Positions 53,771 through 61,527 of a stretch of 64,000 nucleotides of DNA are shown piece after piece; the stretch's first letter is position 1; every line of letters starts with the position of its first letter. The notes under the pieces are model-generated. The model did not search any database and was not told where the DNA came from. It saw only the letters and a program-made list of their open reading frames with translations. This DNA comes from GH45 sp046704385 (GTDB lineage Bacteria > Bacteroidota > Bacteroidia > Bacteroidales > SZUA-534). The position numbers were made by a program, and so were the translations under genes. Location: the NCBI GenBank assembly GCA_046704385.1, contig JBJKSB010000074.1:87837-151836 (forward strand). The letters are read 5' to 3'.

Positions 53771-56194
53771 ATGTTCAGAATTCGGCGGTACATATTTATA
53801 TTTTTTTTTCTATTGGCAACTTTCCAAAGTTTTGCTCAATTAAACCTTGCCGATCGAAAAATCCTTAAAAATGCAGAAAGTTATTTTGAGAATGAAGAAT
53901 TCGATAAAGCCCTGCCCCTGTTTTTAAAAATCGATTCCCTAATTGAAGATTATACTGTAAAATACAAGATTGGAGCCTGTTATTTAAATACCAAGTATCA
54001 AAAATTGAAAGCAATTCCTTACCTGGAAGAAGTTAGCCAAACCACAACCATTGAAATACCCTTGATTGTTCATTTCGATTTAGGAAATTTATATCATTAC
54101 ACCTATCGCTTTGACGAAGCCATTGAACAATACAAAAAATATATCGAGGCCAGCAAAAAAAGCTCTTTTGCTGATGCTGCCACACTGGCCAAGGCACAAC
54201 GTATGATTCAGGTATGCAAAAATGCCATTGAAATTACAACCCAACCTTTTAAAGCCGAAGTTGAAATTCTTGGACACCCGATTAATACCATGGAATCGGA
54301 GTATTGCCCGATGATTACCGCCGATGATCAAACGCTGGTTTATATGCGTGATGTCGGTATAGGAAAAACGGACCACCCGGTAAGTTCAATTATGATATCG
54401 CACAAAATAAAAGGTGATTTATGGGGAAATCCGTCAAAACTCGACCTGGAAAATGAATCAAAATACAGTAATAAAAAAGTATCACTGGCAGGACTTTCAC
54501 CCGACGGCCAGACCATATTTCTGGATATTGGTGTTGGCCTTGATCAGGATATTTATGAAGCTAAAATTAACGATACCGAAATAGTTGACATAAAAAAATT
54601 AAATAAGCAGATTAACTCCCCTTTCTACGAAGGAAGAGTTAGTATTTCGTCGGATGGCACCGAATTGTACTTTGTTTCGGACAGGCCCGGCGGGTTTGGA
54701 GGAACAGATATTTATAAAGCCACACGTAACCGCAGGGGCGAATGGGATGAACCTGTCAATTTGGGAGAGGTAATTAACACAAAATATAACGAAAATTCAC
54801 CCTTTAAACATCCCGACAATGTAACCCTGTTTTTTAGCTCTGAAGGGCACAAAACCATTGGCGGAAACGATATTTTTAAAAGCAAATTTGAAAATGGAAA
54901 ATGGACTGAACCTGAAAATTTAGGATTCCCTAACAGTACCAAAGATGATTTATACTTTGTGCTTAACGCAAACGGGCAAATCGGTTATTTTTCCACCTCA
55001 AAAAATAACATTTACGATAAACATAATATTTTCAGGGTTAACTTTAAAGATCCGATACCTTTAACTCTTGTGAAAGGAGTTATAAAAATGGGTTCGCCGC
55101 CAAAACCAGGCGCAGTCGATATTAAAGTGTATGACAAGGAAACCGGGAAAAGAGTAAAATATGTATATAATCCCTCACCCGAAACGGGAAAATATTTGAT
55201 GATATTTCCTCCAGCTAAAAATTACGATCTTGTAATAAGTTCCGATAAATATCTGCCACAACTGGTCCATGTTTATATTCCATATCAAACTTATTTTTAT
55301 GAGCTTTACCAGGAAATAACCCTTGAACCCATAAACCTGCAGGATAATACCGTTGGTGAAAAAGTTACAGTTAACAATACCTTTTATGATTTATATAAAA
55401 CGGTTGAAGCCGATTCCATTTTAATGGATGATTTGCCCAAACAGCCAAAATATTATGACCATTTGCTTGAACTGGTTGAAAATATAATTCAGACCACCGA
55501 TACTATGCGGATTAATTACCTCGATCCTGCCAAACTTAAGGAGCATGAAAGCAACAATGTTGAATCGTTATTAAATATGATTGAGGAGGCTATTGAAACC
55601 ACTGACCCGGTTACTTTGACCATACTAGATGCAAATGCAAGACAAAAAGATAAGATTAAAGAAACTCACTTTTATATAGATGGAGACAAAAGCAAATCGC
55701 TTGAAATGCAGGTAATCGGAAATGATACCTTGTATACAGCACCCCCGATAAAATCAGCTACTACGCAACATTCGATTCTTTCAACAACCGAAATACCGAA
55801 ACACACAACCAAAGCAATCTACAATTTTAAAGCCAGTAAAATTGCCGATCGCAACTATATACACCGGTATCAAATTTTGTATGATGTAAATGCTGATCAA
55901 ATACCTGCTTCAGCATATAAAGACCTGGAAGAAATTTCCCGGACATTAATCAATAATCCATCATTGGGTGCTGAAGTTTATGGTTATGCTGATTCACAGG
56001 GAGAAAAAAGATATAATTTAACCTTGTCAAGATTACGGGCACAAAATGTATTAAAATATTTTATCGATAATAAAGTAAATCAGCAAAAAATTATTGCTAA
56101 AGGATTTGGTGAAGATTATGCCAACACCGAGGTTCAGGATTCGCAATATCATCGAAAGGTTGAAATCAATATTTTTGAATTAAAAGCGAAGTGA
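53771..56194 (+). CDS. PorE-like OmpA-family protein (TPR, PD40 propeller, CRD, OmpA domain) heading the YfiR-kinase operon
   Basis: An 807-residue secreted envelope protein. Signal peptide FIFFFLLATFQSFAQ, TPR region about 25-150, PD40 propeller about 165-420 (DGTELYFVSDRPGGFGGTDI, LFFSSEGHKTIGGNDI), a CRD about 430-530, a linker of about 150 residues with no clear domain (540-690), and an OmpA C-terminal domain (VYGYADSQGEKRYNLTLSRL, HRKVEINIFELK). Relative to the paralogue at 49682 it has the extra linker. Its stop overlaps the GTG start of yfiR by 4 bp. By position it takes the place of the OmpA/Pal-like YfiB of the Pseudomonas YfiBNR system (inference), though it is a much larger non-lipoprotein. 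Confidence 0.87.
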   Translation: MFRIRRYIFIFFFLLATFQSFAQLNLADRKILKNAESYFENEEFDKALPLFLKIDSLIEDYTVKYKIGACYLNTKYQKLKAIPYLEEVSQTTTIEIPLIVHFDLGNLYHYTYRFDEAIEQYKKYIEASKKSSFADAATLAKAQRMIQVCKNAIEITTQPFKAEVEILGHPINTMESEYCPMITADDQTLVYMRDVGIGKTDHPVSSIMISHKIKGDLWGNPSKLDLENESKYSNKKVSLAGLSPDGQTIFLDIGVGLDQDIYEAKINDTEIVDIKKLNKQINSPFYEGRVSISSDGTELYFVSDRPGGFGGTDIYKATRNRRGEWDEPVNLGEVINTKYNENSPFKHPDNVTLFFSSEGHKTIGGNDIFKSKFENGKWTEPENLGFPNSTKDDLYFVLNANGQIGYFSTSKNNIYDKHNIFRVNFKDPIPLTLVKGVIKMGSPPKPGAVDIKVYDKETGKRVKYVYNPSPETGKYLMIFPPAKNYDLVISSDKYLPQLVHVYIPYQTYFYELYQEITLEPINLQDNTVGEKVTVNNTFYDLYKTVEADSILMDDLPKQPKYYDHLLELVENIIQTTDTMRINYLDPAKLKEHESNNVESLLNMIEEAIETTDPVTLTILDANARQKDKIKETHFYIDGDKSKSLEMQVIGNDTLYTAPPIKSATTQHSILSTTEIPKHTTKAIYNFKASKIADRNYIHRYQILYDVNADQIPASAYKDLEEISRTLINNPSLGAEVYGYADSQGEKRYNLTLSRLRAQNVLKYFIDNKVNQQKIIAKGFGEDYANTEVQDSQYHRKVEINIFELKAK

Positions 56195-56742
56195 AAATTA
56201 TAAGTAAAAATATTAAAACGGCTGCTATCGTGCTTATCCTGATAATTTCAGGTAAGGTTGCCCTGGCTCAATACTCTGAATATGAGATTAAAGCTGCTTA
56301 TATATTTAACTTTGCCAAATTCGTTGAGTGGCCTCCACAAAACTCCTTCGATACAATTACCCTGGGAATATATCATGAAGATCCGTTTGGCATTATTCTG
56401 GAAAAAACCATGGTTGGTCGAAAGGCTAATGGTAAAGAATGGAAAATTATTCGCACTAATAATCCAAAAGTACTTGAGAAGTGCAATATTGTATTCTTTT
56501 CAGATATTGAAAAATATGAACTTATCAAGATACTTGATAAACTAAAAGACAAACCTATACTGACTATCGGCGACGAGATAATTGATTTTTGTGAACTTGG
56601 TGGAATTATTGACTTTACACCACAATACTCTGAATTTCAGTTCGAAATTAACAATGATGTGGCAAAAGCACATCGAATAACTATTAGCCCAAAACTGCTT
56701 CTACTGGCTAAAATTGTTTCAAATTCCGAAGATGAATTTTAA
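56191..56742 (+). CDS. yfiR: YfiR-family periplasmic protein (DUF4154)
   Basis: A 183-residue periplasmic protein with signal peptide (IVLILIISGKVALAQ). Family features: YEIKAAYIFNFAKFVEWPP after the signal, LGIYHEDPFGIIL, CNIVFFSD, KPILTIGDE, GGIIDFTPQYSEFQFEIN and a closing helix ISPKLLLLAKIV. In Pseudomonas YfiR represses the periplasmic sensor domain of YfiN and is itself sequestered by YfiB. Start is GTG 56191 in the GTGA overlap with the preceding stop; an ATG-initiated alternative would remove the signal peptide. Its end overlaps the kinase gene by 11 bp, which indicates tight coupling. Confidence 0.9.
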   Translation: MKIISKNIKTAAIVLILIISGKVALAQYSEYEIKAAYIFNFAKFVEWPPQNSFDTITLGIYHEDPFGIILEKTMVGRKANGKEWKIIRTNNPKVLEKCNIVFFSDIEKYELIKILDKLKDKPILTIGDEIIDFCELGGIIDFTPQYSEFQFEINNDVAKAHRITISPKLLLLAKIVSNSEDEF

Positions 56743-58996
56743 AGACTTATCCATACGGATTAAAATAACCACATTGCTTGGAGCAACCAGTCTGGTTACT
56801 TTGTTGCTCTCAGGTTTGATATTTTTTGCTTACGATAAATCCCAATATGAAATTTCCACACTCCGCGAATTAAACATCCTGGCTGAAATAATTGGCAGCA
56901 ACGCCGAAGCAAGTATCATTTATGAAAGTCAGCGTGCAGCCAACGAAATACTCGAAACCCTGGTTGCAAACAAAAATATTAAAGTGGCCCGGATTTATAA
57001 GCCCGATAAGTCAATTTTTGCTGAATACCTGATTGACAGTACTTATACCGGGACTCATCTCGATTTTGTTGCCTCAAAAGACACTTTTGCATTTACCGAT
57101 AATTCCTTATTAATTAATCAACACATTGTGCTTGATAATGAAACCATTGGTTCCATTTATTTGCATTCAGGCCTTGATGATTATAACCTGCGGTTAAAAA
57201 ATTTTATAAAGGTTTTTGTCCTCATTCTGATAACTGCTTTCGTTATCGCACTTCTTATCTCAATAAGGCTACAGCAAATCATTTCGCAGCCAATAATCAG
57301 TCTGACACGTACCATGCAACGAATATCAGTAAACAAAGACTATAATATCCGAATCAAACAACACGGTAAAGATGAAATAGGGCAGTTAATTGATGGTTTT
57401 AATACTATGATTAGTCAAATAGACAAACAAAACCATGCTTTAACCATTGCTAAAAATCAGGCTGAAACCTCGGCCCAGATTAAAGAGCAATTCCTGGCTA
57501 ATATGAGCCACGAAATCAGAACCCCGATGAACGGAATTATGGGAATGGCAAAATTATTATTCCATACTCCTTTAACAAAAGACCAGGTAAAATATCTTGA
57601 AAACATAATTGCCTCATCAAATAATTTATTGGTAATTATTAATGATATTCTAGACTTTTCAAAAATTGAAGCGGGTAAACTTGAATTCGAAGAAATTGAG
57701 TTCAATTTATTTGATCTTTTAAAAAAAATGGAAGCACTTTTTAAGGAACATGCTGAAAATAAGGGCTTATATTTTAAAGTAAATATCGGTGACCGAGTAC
57801 CTAAATATGTGATAGGCGATCCTACCCGTTTAAATCAGATTCTGGTTAACTTATTAGGCAATGCCATTAAATTTACCGATAAAGGCGGGATAACCCTGGT
57901 TACTAAAGTTATTGAACAAAACCATAATAAAAGCACCCTCACCTTCACCGTAAACGATACCGGAATTGGTATAGCCGAAGATAAACTTGACCTGATATTC
58001 AACAGCTTTTCACAGGCCAGCAGTGATATGACCCGAAAATACGGTGGAACCGGATTAGGTTTGACCATATCCAAACAATTAACCGATTTACAAGGAGGTT
58101 CACTTAGTGTTGAAAGTACTGAAAATGTGGGAAGTACATTTTACCTAAAGTTGACTTATAAACATGGTAAAGGTAAAAGTAAAGACGAAATTGAGAAAGA
58201 ATCTGTTTCCATATCAGACATTCAATTCACAGATATCAAAATACTGCTGGCCGAAGATAATGAAATAAATCAGCTATTTGTAAAAACTATTTTGAAACCA
58301 AAATTTAATCTTACTATAGTTTCAAATGGTAAAAAAGCAATGGATTTACTTAAACACGAAAGCTTCGACTTGATTTTAATGGATTTACATATGCCGGAAA
58401 TGGATGGTTATGAAACTACAGACCAGATAAGAAAACTGAATGACTTAAGTAAACGAAACGTACCTATTATTGCACTAACAGCTGCGGCCATAAAAGGTGA
58501 AAAGGAAAAATGCCTAGAAAAAGGAATGAACGATTACATTTCGAAACCCTTTGAGCCTGATGATCTTATTCGTTTGATACTAAATAATTTAAGGATTAAA
58601 CCCCATAAAAATTCCATCAAAAAGGAAACAACAAACGCAAAGAATCCAAAACATAATTTTAAATTTGTTGATTTAAGTTATTTAGAATCAATTGGTGATG
58701 ATGATGGTCAGTTTAAAAATGATTTATTGCGGATTTTTAGAGAACAAATACCAAAACTAATGACTCAAATGACAGATTGCTTAAAGATGAAAAATTATGC
58801 TGAACTTGGAGCTGTTGCACACAAGGCAAAATCGTCAGTAGCCATGCTTGGTATTAAAAAACTCAAAAATGATATGGAAAAATTGGAACATGATGCCAAA
58901 CTAAATATAAATACCGGGGAATACGCATCAATAATTGAACGATTTGATGAAATTTCAACTCTTGTTTTAGATGAAATTAAAGATTTAAAATTTTAG
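56732..58996 (+). CDS. Hybrid histidine kinase: periplasmic (CHASE8-like) sensor, HAMP, HisKA, HATPase, REC, HPt
   Basis: A 754-residue membrane sensor kinase. Helix near the N-terminus (ITTLLGATSLVTLLLSGLIF), a periplasmic domain of about 120 residues (ELNILAEIIGSNAEASIIYE) that looks like the CHASE8 sensor of YfiN, and a second helix (FIKVFVLILITAFVIALLIS). Then come HAMP (GKDEIGQLIDGFNTMI), HisKA with H260 in MSHEIRTPMNGI, HATPase (NLLGNAIKFTDKGG, DTGIGIA, YGGTGLGLTI), REC with D551 in LMDLHMPEMDGYE, and HPt with H697 in AHKAKSSVAMLG. No DNA-binding output, so phosphate must pass on to another protein. I chose ATG 56732 over an upstream TTG at 56714. It follows yfiR with an 11-bp overlap. 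Confidence 0.92.
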   Translation: MNFKDLSIRIKITTLLGATSLVTLLLSGLIFFAYDKSQYEISTLRELNILAEIIGSNAEASIIYESQRAANEILETLVANKNIKVARIYKPDKSIFAEYLIDSTYTGTHLDFVASKDTFAFTDNSLLINQHIVLDNETIGSIYLHSGLDDYNLRLKNFIKVFVLILITAFVIALLISIRLQQIISQPIISLTRTMQRISVNKDYNIRIKQHGKDEIGQLIDGFNTMISQIDKQNHALTIAKNQAETSAQIKEQFLANMSHEIRTPMNGIMGMAKLLFHTPLTKDQVKYLENIIASSNNLLVIINDILDFSKIEAGKLEFEEIEFNLFDLLKKMEALFKEHAENKGLYFKVNIGDRVPKYVIGDPTRLNQILVNLLGNAIKFTDKGGITLVTKVIEQNHNKSTLTFTVNDTGIGIAEDKLDLIFNSFSQASSDMTRKYGGTGLGLTISKQLTDLQGGSLSVESTENVGSTFYLKLTYKHGKGKSKDEIEKESVSISDIQFTDIKILLAEDNEINQLFVKTILKPKFNLTIVSNGKKAMDLLKHESFDLILMDLHMPEMDGYETTDQIRKLNDLSKRNVPIIALTAAAIKGEKEKCLEKGMNDYISKPFEPDDLIRLILNNLRIKPHKNSIKKETTNAKNPKHNFKFVDLSYLESIGDDDGQFKNDLLRIFREQIPKLMTQMTDCLKMKNYAELGAVAHKAKSSVAMLGIKKLKNDMEKLEHDAKLNINTGEYASIIERFDEISTLVLDEIKDLKF

Positions 58997-58998
58997 CC

Positions 58999-59346
58999 AT
59001 GCTTATATTCGATAAAAGTAATGAAAAATATGTGGTAGCCAGTTTTTCACCAGCGGTAAAAAACCTTACTATTTTGGTTGCTGACAAAATAAAAAATTTG
59101 CTACAGGAAATAATAGACGAAGGCAAACCTAATTTGATACTCGATCTTGAAAGTGTATCTTACATTGACAGCACTGGTTTTGGAGCCATTATATCAGTAT
59201 TTAACTATGCCAAAAACAAAAACGTTAAATTTCTGATTTGTAATGTATCGCAGAGAAATATGGCGCTGGTAAAAATTACCAAGTTGAATGAAATTTTTAA
59301 AATCTTTCCTGATCAACAATCTGCCATTGACTCAATTATAGGTTAA
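58999..59346 (+). CDS. STAS-domain protein (anti-anti-sigma factor-like)
   Basis: A 115-residue single-domain STAS protein. The conserved loop LDLESVSYIDSTGFGAII holds S58, the site phosphorylated by RsbW/SpoIIAB-type kinases in partner switching and restored by SpoIIE-type phosphatases. It starts 2 nt after the kinase stop codon, so it is part of the same operon and its output is probably tied to the kinase. No RsbW-like kinase is visible in the window, so its binding partner must lie elsewhere. Confidence 0.92.
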   Translation: MLIFDKSNEKYVVASFSPAVKNLTILVADKIKNLLQEIIDEGKPNLILDLESVSYIDSTGFGAIISVFNYAKNKNVKFLICNVSQRNMALVKITKLNEIFKIFPDQQSAIDSIIG

Positions 59347-59655
59347 GTGTTAGCTAAAAATATTTTAATACTTTAGCGTTATAATTCATAACAGTAAATA
59401 AATACAGGCTGATTATGCCTTAGCCACCTATTTTTTGACTTTATTCGGCCAGTTCCCTTTCTGGTACTAATCTCAAAATTCACATCATAACATTCGCATT
59501 TTATATTTTATTGATATTAAACCAATTGGCATATCCACACATTAGCATTATTGTTAAAAAAAGCTAAGCGCTTTGAATATTTAAAAAAGAAAAATTATAT
59601 TGTAACAACTTTTAAACCGAAATTACCTTATAATAAACCTATCAACATTGAACAA
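59347..59655. other. Intergenic region upstream of the DUF3857 pair
   Basis: A 309-nt gap without a credible gene: the in-frame extension upstream of ATG 59656 lacks coding character and would displace the signal peptide. It contains TTAATACTTTAG at 59365-59376, the same 12-mer as before the OmpA-YfiR operon at 53741-53752. No strong terminator or consensus promoter is seen. Confidence 0.45.
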
Positions 59656-61527
59656 ATGAAAAAATTATTAAGTACCTGCTTAATTATTGCTTTTGTAATG
59701 ATTATTGCAAATTCCTATGCTTCAAATGCGCCAATTAAGTACGGCAAGGTCAGCATGGAAGAATTAGAAATGACTACCTATGAGTTAGACTCTACAGCCC
59801 CGGCCGTTGTTTTATGCGATTATGGAGTCTGGAGTCTTCAGGATTATATGTTCAAAAAAATTATGCGAATAAAAATATTAACTAAAGAAGGTCTTGAGTA
59901 TGCAAACCAGGTATATCCCAGTGACGACGGCACTACCATAAGAGGAAAAACTTTTAACCTTGTCAATGGAGAGATCCAGGTTGATAAACTCAAAAGTGAA
60001 TCAATTTTCAAGGAACGGATTTATGAAGATTACTTTAACTACAGGATTGCCATGCCTAACGTAAAAGTTGGATCTGTTATTGATATCGAAATAACCCATT
60101 TTGGTATTCCAGCAGTTTGGTATTTTCAAAAATTAATACCCGTAAAATGGAGTGAATTAATTATACCACAATCCATGTATATTGACTACCGTAAACATTT
60201 CTTTGGATATCAACCTCTTTCCCTGAATACGAGCGAACATTGGATTGCTAAAGACGTACCTGCATTTAAAAGCGAACCGTTTATCAATTCTGCTGAAAAT
60301 TATATAACAAAATTCGAATTTGATATACTTTCATATCACTTTCCAGGATTCTATAAGGAATATACCACCGATTGGAATGCAGTAGCACGTCGGCTTGAAG
60401 AAAGTTCTTATTTTGGCTCCGTACTTAATGTTGCATTATACCTTGGAAGCACAGCAAAAACAATAGAAGAGGCTGACTCGACCCAATTAGGTAGAATGAA
60501 ACTGGCTTTTGAAGAAGCAAAGAAGGTTAAATGGAATGAAGAACTTAACTTTCTTAGCTCCCATTCAAATTTGAGCATTGCATACAAAGACCAGATTGGA
60601 AATTCAGCTGATATAAACCTCAATTTGATAAATCTGCTTAGGAAACTTAAAATTGAAGCCGATCCGGTAGTTTTAAGTACAAGAGCAAATGGTATTTTAC
60701 CATTTATGTTCCCAAGTTTCAATAAACTTAATTACGTTATTGTCTCTGCCAAAGTTAATGGTACAACATATTTGTTAGATGCTACTGATGAGTATTCTCC
60801 AATTGGTCTGTTACCTGTAAGATGCCTTAACGGGAAAGGTCAATTGATGAGAGAAGATAAATCAACAAGTGTTAGTCTTGATACAGATAAAAAAGAATTA
60901 ATAACTGAAGTATACTCACTTACTCTAAATGATGATTTAACCCTTTCCGGAAAGGTTGAAAGTCAGTTAAAAGATTATGGAGCTTATAATTTCAGACATT
61001 ATTATAAAAGTTTTAACTCCGAGGATGAAATGCTGGATGATTTTATGGAAAATAACAAAGGAATCAGCATTTCTGACTATAAAGTTAACAATCTTGAATT
61101 ATTAGAAGAACCCATTAAAGAAACTTATCAAATTACTTGTAAAGATCAGATTTACAGCATTGATAATAAATACTATTTCACACCTCTGATGCATTTAAAA
61201 ACCGATGAAAATCCATTTAAAGCTGAAGAGCGAAAATATCCGGTCAACTTTCCGTATTGCACCCAGAAAAAATATGTGATGCAAGTTGATTTACCTCAGA
61301 ATTATTCAATAAGCTCATTACCCAAACCTCTTAAAATGCTTTTACCTAATAACGGAGGTAGTGTATTGTATGTAGTTCAAAATGTTGGGAACAAATTATC
61401 AGTAATCTATCAATTTAATATTAATAAAACGGATTTTACATATGATGAGTACCAGTATTTAAGAGAATTTTATGCCCAGCTTATTGCAAAACAAGCGGAA
61501 CCTGTAATACTTACAAAAAATGAATAA
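59656..61527 (+). CDS. DUF3857/transglutaminase-like envelope protein, probably catalytically dead (Ser at Cys position)
   Basis: A 623-residue secreted protein. Start ATG 59656 gives signal peptide KKLLSTCLIIAFVMIIANSY. The N-terminal part is a DUF3857 beta-domain (about 50-230), followed by a transglutaminase-like domain and a C-terminal beta-domain. In the transglutaminase-core motif the nucleophile position reads GNSADINLNLINLLRKL, with S317 where Cys is expected, so hydrolysis or crosslinking by Cys chemistry is unlikely. The Ser variant appears in relatives I recall from this phylum, so it may be a conserved non-catalytic class. The stop codon overlaps the next gene by 8 bp. Confidence 0.87.
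   Translation: MKKLLSTCLIIAFVMIIANSYASNAPIKYGKVSMEELEMTTYELDSTAPAVVLCDYGVWSLQDYMFKKIMRIKILTKEGLEYANQVYPSDDGTTIRGKTFNLVNGEIQVDKLKSESIFKERIYEDYFNYRIAMPNVKVGSVIDIEITHFGIPAVWYFQKLIPVKWSELIIPQSMYIDYRKHFFGYQPLSLNTSEHWIAKDVPAFKSEPFINSAENYITKFEFDILSYHFPGFYKEYTTDWNAVARRLEESSYFGSVLNVALYLGSTAKTIEEADSTQLGRMKLAFEEAKKVKWNEELNFLSSHSNLSIAYKDQIGNSADINLNLINLLRKLKIEADPVVLSTRANGILPFMFPSFNKLNYVIVSAKVNGTTYLLDATDEYSPIGLLPVRCLNGKGQLMREDKSTSVSLDTDKKELITEVYSLTLNDDLTLSGKVESQLKDYGAYNFRHYYKSFNSEDEMLDDFMENNKGISISDYKVNNLELLEEPIKETYQITCKDQIYSIDNKYYFTPLMHLKTDENPFKAEERKYPVNFPYCTQKKYVMQVDLPQNYSISSLPKPLKMLLPNNGGSVLYVVQNVGNKLSVIYQFNINKTDFTYDEYQYLREFYAQLIAKQAEPVILTKNE

Noticed and set aside
53771..56194. YfiB orthologue in the strict sense
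   Set aside because: The protein is far larger than YfiB, has no lipobox and carries TPR and propeller domains; only the OmpA domain and the position are shared.
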